Below are positions 42,804 to 51,528 of a stretch of 64,000 bases of DNA, one piece after another. Both the position numbers and the translations under genes were made by a program. The number at the start of each line of letters is the position of its first letter. The stretch's first letter is position 1. The stretch is from UBA5336 sp964412785. GTDB taxonomy: Bacteria > Pseudomonadota > Alphaproteobacteria > Caulobacterales > Hyphomonadaceae. The stretch is from the NCBI GenBank assembly GCA_964412785.1, contig CAYPQD010000006.1, positions 14,677-78,676 on the forward strand, given 5' to 3'. The notes beneath the pieces were generated by a model. The model was not told where the DNA came from. It saw only the letters and a list, made by a program, of their open reading frames with translations, and made no database searches.

Positions 42804-44471
42804 ATGCCCATGGATGAAATGACGCTCGATCGGGCGCACGCCCATGACGACAAGCCCGGATTCTTCACGCGCTGGTTCCTGTCGACGAACCACAAGGATA
42901 TCGGCACGCTCTACCTGGTGTTCGCCCTCGTGGCGGGGATCATCGGATACGCGCTCTCTGGCCTGATCCGCTGGGAGCTGGCCGCGCCCGGCATCGGGCC
43001 GCTGACCATGTTTGTCGCCGGCGAGGGCGATGCCGCGGTCGAGGCTGCCAAGCATTTCTACAATACCGTCATCACCTATCACGGCCTGATCATGATCTTC
43101 TTCATGGTGATGCCTGCGCTGATCGGTGGTTTCGGGAACTGGTTCGTACCGCTGATGATCGGTGCACCGGACATGGCATTCCCGCGGATGAACAACATCT
43201 CGTTCTGGCTGACGGTCGCAGCGTTCGTGCTCCTGATGACGTCGATGTTCGTGCCGGGCACGGCCAGCGGCAATGGCTTCGGTGGAGGCTGGGTGCTTTA
43301 TCCGCCCCTGTCAGGTCTCAAGGGCCACCCCGGACCGGCCATGGACATGGTGATCCTTGCCCTGCACACTGCCGGGATTGCCTCCATCCTGGGCGCCATC
43401 AACTTCATCGTGACCATCCTCAACATGCGCGCGCCAGGCATGACGCTGCACAAGATGCCGCTTTTTGCCTGGTCGATGCTGGTGACCGCGGTGTTGCTGC
43501 TGCTGTCTCTTCCGGTGCTGGCCGGCGCACTCACCATGTTGCTGACCGACCGAAATTTCGGCTCGCAATTCTTCGTGCCCGAAGGTGGCGGCGACCCGGT
43601 GATGTTCCAACACCTCTTCTGGTTCTTCGGCCACCCGGAAGTCTACATCATGATCCTGCCGGCCTTCGGGATTATCAGCCACATCGTGTCGACCTTCTCC
43701 CGCAAGCCGATCTTCGGCTATCTCGGCATGGCCTATGCCATGGTAGCGATCGGCGTGATCGGCTTCATCGTGTGGGCGCACCACATGTACACGGTCGGCA
43801 TGTCGGTAGACCTCAAGGCCTATTTCGTGGCGGCGACCATGGTCATCGCGGTGCCGACCGGCATCAAGATCTTCTCCTGGATTGCGACGATGTGGGGTGG
43901 CTCGATCGACTTCAAGGTGCCAATGCTCTGGGCGATCGGCTTCATTTTCCTGTTCACGGTTGGCGGTGTGACCGGCGTCGTGCTCGCCAATGCCGGCATC
44001 GACCACATCCTGCATGACACCTATTATGTCGTGGCGCACTTCCACTATGTGCTCTCGCTCGGCGCCGTCTTTGGCCTGTTCGCGGGATGGTATTACTGGT
44101 TCGAGAAGATGTTCGGCGTGAAGTATAATGGCTTTCTTGGCGGCGTGCACTTCTGGCTGATGTTCATCGGCTCGAACGTGATCTTTTTCCCGCAGCACTT
44201 CCTTGGCCTGCAGGGCATGCCGCGCCGCTATATCGACTATGCGGAGGGCTTCACGACCTGGCATTACGTCTCCTCGGTCGGCTATGTGATCACCATGGTT
44301 GCGACGGTTGTGTTCTTCGTGTTGCTGGCCGAGGCGATGCTGCGCCGTCGCAAGGCCGAAGCCAATCCGTGGGGCGAAGGCGCGACCACCCTGGAGTGGA
44401 CGCTCTCCTCGCCGCCGCCCTTCCACCAGTACAATGAGTTGCCGGTGGTGAAATCCGGGGGTGGCGTCTAG
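42804..44471 (+). CDS. coxA: Cytochrome c oxidase subunit I (aa3 type)
   Basis: A 555-residue twelve-helix heme-copper oxidase. The ligands are all present: NTVITYHGLIMIF (heme a His), QHLFWFFGHPEVYIMILP (CuB His and the crosslinked Tyr), VWAHHMYTVG (two CuB His) and HDTYYVVAHFHYVLS (heme a3 and heme a His). The K-channel Tyr/Lys region is normal. It follows coxB by 24 bases and is itself followed by a strong terminator hairpin. Confidence 0.97.
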   Translation: MPMDEMTLDRAHAHDDKPGFFTRWFLSTNHKDIGTLYLVFALVAGIIGYALSGLIRWELAAPGIGPLTMFVAGEGDAAVEAAKHFYNTVITYHGLIMIFFMVMPALIGGFGNWFVPLMIGAPDMAFPRMNNISFWLTVAAFVLLMTSMFVPGTASGNGFGGGWVLYPPLSGLKGHPGPAMDMVILALHTAGIASILGAINFIVTILNMRAPGMTLHKMPLFAWSMLVTAVLLLLSLPVLAGALTMLLTDRNFGSQFFVPEGGGDPVMFQHLFWFFGHPEVYIMILPAFGIISHIVSTFSRKPIFGYLGMAYAMVAIGVIGFIVWAHHMYTVGMSVDLKAYFVAATMVIAVPTGIKIFSWIATMWGGSIDFKVPMLWAIGFIFLFTVGGVTGVVLANAGIDHILHDTYYVVAHFHYVLSLGAVFGLFAGWYYWFEKMFGVKYNGFLGGVHFWLMFIGSNVIFFPQHFLGLQGMPRRYIDYAEGFTTWHYVSSVGYVITMVATVVFFVLLAEAMLRRRKAEANPWGEGATTLEWTLSSPPPFHQYNELPVVKSGGGV

Positions 44472-44509
44472 CGCCCGCCCGGACGAAGGTCCGGAAGACG
44501 AACAGCAGC

Positions 44510-44543
44510 GCGCCCGCCACGATCCGACTTGGCGGGCGCTTTG
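44510..44543 (+). terminator. Rho-independent terminator after coxA
   Basis: GCGCCCGCCA (44510-44519) and TGGCGGGCGC (44530-44539) form a perfect 10-bp stem with a 10-base loop, followed by TTTGCGTT. It lies 38 bases beyond the coxA stop and six bases before the next ATG, so it would separate coxBA from the assembly genes or attenuate read-through. Confidence 0.8.
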
Positions 44544-44548
44544 CGTTC

Positions 44549-45205
44549 ATGCCACGATACGTTGCGCATCCGCGGACCGCTGACATGTTCCAGACCGACG
44601 GGGCCGGCGAGCCGGCCTTCCTCCAGCATCTCTTCTGGCTGGCTGGGCGGCTCCTGTCCGCTCCGGGCCTCCTGTTCTGGCCCGCCGCGGCGTCCTTCCT
44701 CATCCTCATGCTGTTCCGTCGCAGGCTGGCGGCGCACCTCCCGGCGGCGCTGTTCCTGTTCAGCGTTCCGGCCGTACTCGCCGCCGGCTGGCTGGCCGAA
44801 CGCATGCTGGCCCATCCGCGCATGCTGCCCGGCCTGCATGACGCCTATTTCGTCATGGTCCACCGCAACGCCATCCTGATGGCCGCCGCGGCAGTCGGGC
44901 TCGCCGGGCTTTCCTATCTGCTGCTGGAGCGGGGCGCGGGCGCCCGGGTGCGGCTGAGCCTCGCTGTCATGGCCTGGGCCGGGACGGGTCTCGCGCTTCT
45001 TCTCCTGTATGCGCCGGGCCTGATCGCCGCCGATGCCGGCATGCCGCAGCGCTACCAGGATGATGGCGCCGCGATGCAGCGGGCGACCGGATATGCCGAG
45101 GCCGGGTATTATGTCGCGCTGATTTCCGGCGTAGTATTTGCCATCTCACTTGCCGATGCGCTGTGGCGCCGACAGAGACAACATCAGGCCCCGCCCGACC
45201 CATGA
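44549..45205 (+). CDS. COX1-derived membrane protein, degenerate and without metal ligands
   Basis: A 218-residue membrane protein that aligns with the second half of the adjacent coxA product. FLQHLFWLAGRLLSAPG matches FQHLFWFFGHPEVYIM; LHDAYFVMVHRNAILM matches LHDTYYVVAHFHYVLS; and further on LLYAPGLIAADAGMPQRYQD matches FFPQHFLGLQGMPRRYID, ending FAISLADALWRR against FVLLAEAMLRR. The CuB His of GHPEVY is now Arg, and of the two His in AHFHY only the first remains. About 100 residues (VWAHH region) are missing. It cannot bind the full metal set. The first codon is uncertain (44549 or 44585). Its end overlaps ctaB, placing it in the assembly operon. Confidence 0.7.
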   Translation: MPRYVAHPRTADMFQTDGAGEPAFLQHLFWLAGRLLSAPGLLFWPAAASFLILMLFRRRLAAHLPAALFLFSVPAVLAAGWLAERMLAHPRMLPGLHDAYFVMVHRNAILMAAAAVGLAGLSYLLLERGAGARVRLSLAVMAWAGTGLALLLLYAPGLIAADAGMPQRYQDDGAAMQRATGYAEAGYYVALISGVVFAISLADALWRRQRQHQAPPDP

Positions 45206-46152
45206 CCGACCCCATTGCTGCAGCGCCTGCCCCGATTGCCGGTGCCGGAGACTATCTCAACCTCCTCAAGCCGCGCATCATGATGCTTGTGGTGTTCACC
45301 GCGGCTGCTGGCCTTGTGGCCGCGCCGGCCGAGATGAACCCCGTGCTGGCGGTGATCGCGCTCATTGCGATCGCGCTCGGCTCCGGCGCGGCGGGCGCGA
45401 TCAACATGTGGTATGACGCCGACATCGACGCGATGATGGCGCGCACAGCGACGCGTCCGATCCCGTCCGGCGCCGTGCCGGCGGATGAGGCGCTCGCCAC
45501 CGGCCTCATCCTGGCAGGCGTGTCCGTGTTGCTGATGTGGCTGGCGACCAACACCGTCGCGGCGATGCTGCTGGCCGGCTCGATCGCCTATTATGGCGTC
45601 CTCTATACCATGTGGCTGAAGCGCCGCACGCCGCAGAACATCGTGATTGGCGGCGGCGCGGGCGCCTTCCCGCCGGTGATCGGCTGGGCCGCCGTGACCG
45701 GCACCGCGCCGCTCGATGCCTGGATCCTTTTCGCCATCATCTTCTTCTGGACGCCGCCGCACTTCTGGGCGCTCTCCCTGCTGGCGCACAGGCAGTATGC
45801 CCGGGTCGGCGTGCCGATGCTTCCGGTGACCCATGGCGCCGCGGAGACGCGCCGACAGGTACTCCTCTACACCCTGGTGATGGTTGCCGCCTCGCTGGCG
45901 CCAATGCTGACCGGGCTTGGCGGTTGGCTCTACCTCACCGGCGCGGCGCTCTTCGGTGCCGTCTTCCTTGCCCTGGCGGTGCGCCTGATACGCAGCCGGG
46001 CGGGGGAGGATGAGGCCACGCCGGGCGACTTCAAGGCGGCGAAATCGCTGTTTGCCTTTTCCATCCTTTACCTGTTCGCCCTGTTTGCCCTGGTGATCGC
46101 CGAGCATGGCGCCGGGCTGCACATGCCTGTCACTGGAGCGCTGCATGGCTGA
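45202..46152 (+). CDS. ctaB: Heme O synthase (protoheme IX farnesyltransferase)
   Basis: A 316-residue UbiA-superfamily enzyme. LNLLKPRIMMLVVFTAAAG, INMWYDADIDAMMARTATRP (N/D-x-x-D motif) and IFFWTPPHFWALSLL with the DxxxD-like HRQYARVGVPMLP are diagnostic. It adds farnesyl to heme b, the first step toward heme A of the oxidase. ATG overlaps the upstream stop (ATGA). It is followed by a small assembly protein and ctaG. Confidence 0.95.
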   Translation: MTDPIAAAPAPIAGAGDYLNLLKPRIMMLVVFTAAAGLVAAPAEMNPVLAVIALIAIALGSGAAGAINMWYDADIDAMMARTATRPIPSGAVPADEALATGLILAGVSVLLMWLATNTVAAMLLAGSIAYYGVLYTMWLKRRTPQNIVIGGGAGAFPPVIGWAAVTGTAPLDAWILFAIIFFWTPPHFWALSLLAHRQYARVGVPMLPVTHGAAETRRQVLLYTLVMVAASLAPMLTGLGGWLYLTGAALFGAVFLALAVRLIRSRAGEDEATPGDFKAAKSLFAFSILYLFALFALVIAEHGAGLHMPVTGALHG

Positions 46153-46315
46153 CCCGCTTGGCGACCGGCCCGAAACCCGCCCGCTCAGCAAGGCGGAGCT
46201 TGCCGCCCGCCGGCGCCGCAATGTCTGGCTGGCGCTGGCGCTCGCCGGCTTCGTCGTCCTTGTCGGCCTGGTCACCGTGATCCGCCTTGGCAGTGGCATA
46301 CCGGAGCGCATGTGA
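46145..46315 (+). CDS. Small cytochrome oxidase-associated membrane protein (CoxF-like)
   Basis: A 56-residue single-helix protein: a basic stretch (LSKAELAARRRRNVWLALAL) followed by one transmembrane helix (AGFVVLVGLVTVIRLG). The position between ctaB and ctaG, with overlaps on both sides (its ATG is inside ctaB and its TGA overlaps the ctaG start), is that of the small CoxF-type protein of alphaproteobacterial cox operons. Homology of such short proteins is hard to judge; the name is positional. Confidence 0.75.
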   Translation: MADPLGDRPETRPLSKAELAARRRRNVWLALALAGFVVLVGLVTVIRLGSGIPERM

Positions 46316-46866
46316 TGACCCCGAACACGAAGATCGCCCTGTCTGCCAGCACCCTCGTGGCTGCCATGCTCGGCCTCGCCTTTGCCTCCAAGCCCCTCTA
46401 TGACACCTTCTGCCGTGTCACGGGATTTGGCGGCACCACCCGGATCGCCACCGAAATGCCGGACGCGGTACTGGATCGGGCCGTCGAGGTCCGCTTCGAC
46501 GCCAATGTCTCCGGTGCGCCGGTGCGCTTCCGCCCGCAGCAGGTCTCCCAGGCGGTCCACCTCGGCGAACACAAGCTGGCCTTCTACGAAGTCACCAATG
46601 ACGGTACCGAGCCGGTCAGCATGATCGCCAGCTTCAACGTCACCCCGCACAAGGCCGGCGCCTATTTCAACAAGCTCTCCTGCTTCTGCTTCGAGGAGCG
46701 GGTGATCGGACCGGGCGAGACCCGTTCGCTGCCGGTGGTCTATTTCGTCTCCCCCGATCTCGACGACAAGCGCATCCTCGACGATGTGCACACCATCACG
46801 CTGTCCTATACCTTCTTCGACACCAATGCCTGGAAGGGTGCGACGAATGGAGCGGCAGGCGACTAG
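46315..46866 (+). CDS. ctaG: Cytochrome c oxidase copper chaperone CtaG/Cox11
   Basis: A 183-residue protein with one N-terminal helix (ALSASTLVAAMLGLAFA), SKPLYDTFCRVTGFGGTTR, and the copper-binding CFCF motif in KLSCFCFEER. The periplasmic domain with VYFVSPDLDDK is typical. It delivers copper to the CuB site of subunit I. ATG at 46315 overlaps the upstream TGA; GTG 46312 is an alternative. Confidence 0.95.
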   Translation: MTPNTKIALSASTLVAAMLGLAFASKPLYDTFCRVTGFGGTTRIATEMPDAVLDRAVEVRFDANVSGAPVRFRPQQVSQAVHLGEHKLAFYEVTNDGTEPVSMIASFNVTPHKAGAYFNKLSCFCFEERVIGPGETRSLPVVYFVSPDLDDKRILDDVHTITLSYTFFDTNAWKGATNGAAGD

Positions 46867-46940
46867 GGCGTTGCGAGCCGGCGCCGGCTCGGTCTAAACA
46901 CAAGACCAGTCAGGACAAAGACCGGCAGGACGACAGACCC

Positions 46941-47810
46941 ATGGCGCACGGCGACGTGAAGCACGACTACCATCTCGTCAATCCCTCTCCGTGGCCGCTG
47001 ATCGGCTCACTCGGCGTAACCGTTACCGCCATCGGCCTTGTCACCTATATGAAGGGCCTTTTCGGCATGCAGGAGGGGACCTGGTGGCTGCTCGCCATCG
47101 GGGCCGCGATCATTGTCTACACCATGTTCGGCTGGTGGCGCGAAGTCATCAAGGAAAGCCGGGCCGGCGACCACACCCCGGTCGTCGAGATCGGCCTGCG
47201 CTATGGCATGATCCTGTTCATCGCCTCGGAAGTGATGTTCTTCGTCGCCTGGTTCTGGGGCTTCTTCGAATTCGCGATCTTCTGGCCGGAGCGCACCGCG
47301 AGCTGGGATGCGGACAACCCGATCTATGCCGACGGGCTGCTGCGCTTCGCCGACTGGCCGCCGGCCGGGGTGGAGACGTTCGACCCCTTCCACCTGCCGC
47401 TGATGAATACCCTCGTCCTCCTGCTGTCCGGCACGACTGTCACCTGGTCCCACCACGCGCTCCAGCATGGCGATCGCGAGGGCGCGCGCAACGGCCTCAT
47501 CCTGACAGTCCTGCTCGGGGCATTCTTCACCGTCCTGCAGGTCTATGAGTACAGCCATGCCCAGTTCACCTATGATGGCACCCTTTACGGCTCGGCCTTC
47601 TACATGGCGACCGGTTTCCACGGCGCCCACGTCGTCATCGGCACGATCTTCCTCGCGGTGTGCCTGCTGCGGCTGATGGCGGGCGGGTTCACGCCCCAGA
47701 AACATTTCGGCTTCGAGGCGGCGGCCTGGTACTGGCACTTTGTCGATGTGGTCTGGCTGTTCCTGTTCGCCTTCGTCTATGTGGCGCCGCACCTGATCCT
47801 CGGCCATTAG
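46941..47810 (+). CDS. coxC: Cytochrome c oxidase subunit III
   Basis: A 289-residue seven-helix protein. HLVNPSPWPLIGSLGVTVTA, GMILFIASEVMFFVAWFWGF with the conserved Glu, TVTWSHHALQHGDREGARNG and WYWHFVDVVWLFLFAFVYV are characteristic. It supports proton uptake and stability of the aa3 core. It is 74 bases after ctaG. Confidence 0.96.
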   Translation: MAHGDVKHDYHLVNPSPWPLIGSLGVTVTAIGLVTYMKGLFGMQEGTWWLLAIGAAIIVYTMFGWWREVIKESRAGDHTPVVEIGLRYGMILFIASEVMFFVAWFWGFFEFAIFWPERTASWDADNPIYADGLLRFADWPPAGVETFDPFHLPLMNTLVLLLSGTTVTWSHHALQHGDREGARNGLILTVLLGAFFTVLQVYEYSHAQFTYDGTLYGSAFYMATGFHGAHVVIGTIFLAVCLLRLMAGGFTPQKHFGFEAAAWYWHFVDVVWLFLFAFVYVAPHLILGH

Positions 47811-47846
47811 GGCCGGGGCGCAGGCAGGCGCAGGCCAGACTTCCCC

Positions 47847-48536
47847 GTGACCTTCCGGCCGCTCCCGGTCCTGACAGGCCTGACCCTTGTCTCTCTGGCC
47901 ATCCTGCTGTGGCTTGGCCAGTGGCAGTATGGCCGCTTTGAAGACAAGATGGCCCGTGATCCGGCGCCGGATATCCCGGTCACCCGCCTTGACCTGACCT
48001 TCGAGCCCGGCTGGGCTGGGCCGGCGCAGTATGTCTACGGCATTGCCGATGGTGAGGCTGTCTGGCGCCGCTATGTCCCCGCCCGCCTTGGCGAAACCGG
48101 CGAACTTGTCCTGCTGATGCTGGACGCGCAGGGTGCTGTGACGCCGAAGTCCGAACCGCTGCCGGGCCTGCGCGCCCTTCGCCTGGAGGGCCGGGTTTTC
48201 GAACGCCCGGACCGTGGACAGTCTGCGCGCAATGCCCCTGCTGACGGTCTGTGGTATACCTTTGACACCCCAGGCATTCTCGCTGCCATGGGACTTGAGG
48301 CCGATACGGTCCGTGTCGCCGAGCCACTGACCATGCAGGTGCGGCTCGGCGGGCAGACGGAGCGCACACGCATGGCCGCCAATCCCTATGCCGCGCCGAC
48401 GCCGATCGACCCGCTGCCGCCCCAGCGCCATTTCGGCTATGCCTTGACCTGGTGGGGCCTGGCGGCAACCCTGATTGGGGTGTATCTCGCCTACCACGTC
48501 TCGCGCGGCCGGCTGAGTTTCGGGAAGCGGCGATGA
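47847..48536 (+). CDS. SURF1-family oxidase assembly protein
   Basis: A 229-residue protein with a helix at each end (LTGLTLVSLAILLWLG and YALTWWGLAATLIGVYLAYH) and the SURF1 hallmarks GQWQYGRFEDKMA and PPQRHFGYALTWW. It helps insert heme a into subunit I. GTG at 47847 is the start since homology begins there. It follows coxC and its stop overlaps thrC (ATGA). Confidence 0.9.
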   Translation: MTFRPLPVLTGLTLVSLAILLWLGQWQYGRFEDKMARDPAPDIPVTRLDLTFEPGWAGPAQYVYGIADGEAVWRRYVPARLGETGELVLLMLDAQGAVTPKSEPLPGLRALRLEGRVFERPDRGQSARNAPADGLWYTFDTPGILAAMGLEADTVRVAEPLTMQVRLGGQTERTRMAANPYAAPTPIDPLPPQRHFGYALTWWGLAATLIGVYLAYHVSRGRLSFGKRR

Positions 48537-49921
48537 AATACGTCTCCACACGTGGCCTCGCACCGCCGGTCGGGTTTCTCGATGCCTGCCTTGCCGGGCT
48601 CGCCCCCGATGGCGGTCTTTACGTTCCGGAAACCTGGCCCTCGATCGCGCCGGCGAAGACGGGCGAGCCCTATGCGGAGATTGCCGCGCGCATTCTCGCC
48701 GCCTTTGCCGGTGGGGATGTCGGCCATGACACCCTGCTCGGCATGTGCGCTTCTGCCTATGGCCGCTTCGAGCACGCCGCCGTGGTGCCGCTGGTGCAGT
48801 GGGACAGTGATCGCTGGATCCTGGAGCTTCACCATGGGCCGACACTCGCTTTCAAGGACGTGGCGATGCAGATCATCGCCGAGCTGTTCGACCATGCCCT
48901 GGAGGCCCGCGGCGAACGGATGAGCGTCATCTGCGCGACCAGTGGCGACACCGGTGGCGCCGCCGCGGCGGCCTTCGCCGGCAGCCGGCGTGTCAGCCTG
49001 ACCATCCTGCACCCGCATCAGCGGATCTCGCCGGTCCAGCGCCGGTTCATGACGACAACCGGCGCCGAAACGGTGCAGAATCTCGCAGTCGACGCCGATT
49101 TCGACGCCTGCCAGGCAATCGTGAAAGCCCTGTTTGCCGATCGCGCGCTGGCCGACGCGGTGAACCTCTCCGGCGTCAATTCCATCAACTGGGCGCGGAT
49201 CGCAGCCCAGAGCGCCTATTATGCCGCCGCCCAGTCTGCGCTGGGACCTGACCGGCCGCTGCGTTTCGTCGTGCCGAGTGGCAATATGGGCGACGCACTG
49301 GCGGGGTATGTGGCTGCGCGCTGCGGCCTGCTGGCAGGGTTCGAGGCGGTTTGCGCGGTCAACGAGAACCGGGCCCTGGTCGACCTCCTCGGCATGGGGG
49401 CAATGCACCACACGCCGGCACGGGCGACGCCGAGCCCGGCCATGGACATCTCCATACCCAGCAATTTCGAGCGCCTTCTGTTCGAGGCGAGCGGACGCGA
49501 TGGCGAGGCGGTTCGCACGACCTATGAGCGTTTCCGCCAGTCCGGGGAGGCGAGCCTGCCGCCGGTGGCGCGCGGCCGGCTCGGCTGCATGGGACTGAGC
49601 GCTGTCAGCGTCGGCAATGGCGCGACGCTGGAGGAAATTGCCCGCATCCATGGCGAGACCGGCGGGCTGGTCTGTCCCCATACCGCCGTCGGCACCCATG
49701 CGGCCCGCTCGCTGTCCGGCAACGGGACGACAACGGTGGTGCTCGCCACCGCCCATGCGGCGAAATTTCCCGAAACCGTCGCTGAGGCGACCGGCCGTCA
49801 TCCTGCCCTGCCGGACCGGGTTGGCGACCTGGCCGAGCGCGCGGAGGTCTTCGACGTGGTGGCGGCAGATATCCGGGCGGTCGCCGCGGCGGTCGGCGCG
49901 CTGGAGGCACGGGTCCGGTGA
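48533..49921 (+). CDS. thrC: Threonine synthase
   Basis: A 462-residue PLP enzyme: MKYVSTRGLAPPVGFLDACL, LHHGPTLAFKDVAMQ with PLP Lys108, ICATSGDTGGAAAAAF, NSINWARIAAQ and VPSGNMGDALAGY. It converts O-phosphohomoserine to threonine. It is the long (bacterial/fungal) class. Its start overlaps SURF1 and its end overlaps the GNAT gene, so threonine synthesis is co-transcribed with oxidase assembly genes, a linkage common in alphaproteobacteria. Confidence 0.94.
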   Translation: MKYVSTRGLAPPVGFLDACLAGLAPDGGLYVPETWPSIAPAKTGEPYAEIAARILAAFAGGDVGHDTLLGMCASAYGRFEHAAVVPLVQWDSDRWILELHHGPTLAFKDVAMQIIAELFDHALEARGERMSVICATSGDTGGAAAAAFAGSRRVSLTILHPHQRISPVQRRFMTTTGAETVQNLAVDADFDACQAIVKALFADRALADAVNLSGVNSINWARIAAQSAYYAAAQSALGPDRPLRFVVPSGNMGDALAGYVAARCGLLAGFEAVCAVNENRALVDLLGMGAMHHTPARATPSPAMDISIPSNFERLLFEASGRDGEAVRTTYERFRQSGEASLPPVARGRLGCMGLSAVSVGNGATLEEIARIHGETGGLVCPHTAVGTHAARSLSGNGTTTVVLATAHAAKFPETVAEATGRHPALPDRVGDLAERAEVFDVVAADIRAVAAAVGALEARVR

Positions 49922-50502
49922 GCCGGCCGGCGATGGAGGACGCGCTGATCCGGAGCCGGCGGCTGGTCCTGCGTGCGCCGCGGCGGACCGACCATGCCGA
50001 CTGGGCGAAGTTGCGGGCCGGGAGCCGCGCGCACCTGGAGCCGTGGGAGCCGAAATGGCCGGATGATGCGCTGAGCCGGGCCGACTGGCAGCGCCGGCTG
50101 CGCGACTGGCGCGAGGGCTGGCGGACCGGCCGGGCGCTGGTCTTCCTTTGCTGGCTGGCGGAGGCCGGAACCCTGCTCGGCGGGGCATCGCTGACCCATT
50201 TGCGCCGGGCGCCGGCCCTGTCGGCCTCGCTCGGCTACTGGCTCGGCGCTGACCATCAGGGCCATGGCTATATGCGCGAGAGCGTCTCGGCCCTGGCGGC
50301 CTGGGCCTTCGGCCCGCTCGGCCTGCAGCGGATCGAGGCTGGCACCCTTCCTGAGAACACCCGCTCGCGGGCGGTCCTTGAGGCGGTCGGCTTTCGCGAG
50401 GAGGGCTTTGCCCGCGACTATCTTGAGATCGCCGGGCGACGGCGGGACCATGTCTTGTTCGGCCTCCTTCCCGGCGATCTGGAACGGGACGGGGTGCGAT
50501 GA
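49918..50502 (+). CDS. GNAT acetyltransferase (RimJ/RimL type)
   Basis: A 194-residue protein of the ribosomal-protein-alanine acetyltransferase branch: RSRRLVLRAPRRTDHADWAK, ASLGYWLGADHQGHGYMRES (acetyl-CoA loop) and RIEAGTLPENTRSRAVLEAV then GFREEGFARDYLEIAGRRRD. It acetylates an N-terminus or small amine. GTG at 49918 overlaps thrC (GTGA); ATG 49933 could start a shorter form. Its stop region overlaps the EAL gene. Confidence 0.88.
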   Translation: MSRPAMEDALIRSRRLVLRAPRRTDHADWAKLRAGSRAHLEPWEPKWPDDALSRADWQRRLRDWREGWRTGRALVFLCWLAEAGTLLGGASLTHLRRAPALSASLGYWLGADHQGHGYMRESVSALAAWAFGPLGLQRIEAGTLPENTRSRAVLEAVGFREEGFARDYLEIAGRRRDHVLFGLLPGDLERDGVR

Positions 50503-51521
50503 GCAGCGCCGGACGCTTCCATGGCGAGTGGCGCTGGGACGCCGCCCGCGAACGGCTCGATCTTGACCTGGCGCCGGGCTCTGGTGTCGCCGATCTCAGC
50601 GGCAGCTGGACGCTTGAGGCCCTCGGCGCGACCCTTGACGGGTTCAGCCGGGCGCGGCTTGCCAATGCCCTCTCCGATGGCGGCGAGGTCGCCTGCGCCC
50701 TGACACTGGCCGGTGGCCGTGTCCTGCATCTTGCCGGCGGATTCGGAGCGGAGGGAGATGCGCAGGGCTTTGTCCTGCTCGAACCGGTGCCCGAGCCAGA
50801 AGGCGACGAGCCGGCCCCCGAACTCCACCCGGTCTTCCAGCCGATCCTCTCGCTTGCCACCGGCCGGGTTGTCGCCTTCGAGGCACTGGCGCGCTGGCCC
50901 TCGGCCGGACGCGGCCCGTCCGGTCTTGGCCGGCTTGAGGGGGAGGGGCTCGCCAGTGCGATGCTGATCCGCAGCGCCGAGCAGCTTGCCGGATGGCGGG
51001 GACTTGCCGGCTGGGACGGGCTTGGCGTGCACGTCAACCTGACCGGGCGGGACCTGCAGGATGGCGGGCTGATCGATCTCGTCGCCTCGCTCATTGCCGG
51101 CTACCGCATCCCACCGGGCAGTCTCGCAATCGAGCTGACCGAACAGGCGGCGCTGCGCGATACCGGCGAGGCGATCGAGGCGGCGGCGAGGCTGAAGGCG
51201 GCCGGGGCGCGGATCCTCCTTGATGATTTCGGCAGCGGGCATTCCTCCTTCGCCTGGCTGGCCGACCTGCCGGCCGACGGGCTGAAACTGGAGCGCGAAC
51301 TGGTCCGGCGGATGGACCAGCCGCGCGGGCGCGCCATCGTGGAGACGGTCAGCCTGCTGTGTGCCCGGCTCGGCATGACTGTCACCGCCGAGGGGGTGGA
51401 GCGCCGCGACGAGATCGTGCCATTGCGCGAGGCCGGGGTCGGCTTCGTCCAGGGCTTTGCGTTTGCCCGCCCGCTGGCGGCCGCCGATATCGGCCCCTAT
51501 CTTGCGGCGCAGCCCGGCTGA
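50499..51521 (+). CDS. EAL-domain c-di-GMP phosphodiesterase
   Basis: A 340-residue cytoplasmic protein. The first 105 residues look PAS-like (FHGEWRWDAARERLDL). The EAL domain has VFQPILSLATGRVVAFEALARW, VHVNLTGRDLQ, LAIELTEQAAL, ILLDDFGSGHSSFAWL, GLKLERELV (usually KID), VTAEGVERRDE and GFVQGFAFARP. The metal-binding Glu, Asn, Glu, Asp-Asp, Lys, Glu and Gln are all retained, so it is probably an active c-di-GMP hydrolase. It closes the run of overlapping genes after thrC. Confidence 0.88.
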   Translation: MSSAGRFHGEWRWDAARERLDLDLAPGSGVADLSGSWTLEALGATLDGFSRARLANALSDGGEVACALTLAGGRVLHLAGGFGAEGDAQGFVLLEPVPEPEGDEPAPELHPVFQPILSLATGRVVAFEALARWPSAGRGPSGLGRLEGEGLASAMLIRSAEQLAGWRGLAGWDGLGVHVNLTGRDLQDGGLIDLVASLIAGYRIPPGSLAIELTEQAALRDTGEAIEAAARLKAAGARILLDDFGSGHSSFAWLADLPADGLKLERELVRRMDQPRGRAIVETVSLLCARLGMTVTAEGVERRDEIVPLREAGVGFVQGFAFARPLAAADIGPYLAAQPG

Positions 51522-51528
51522 GGCCGGT

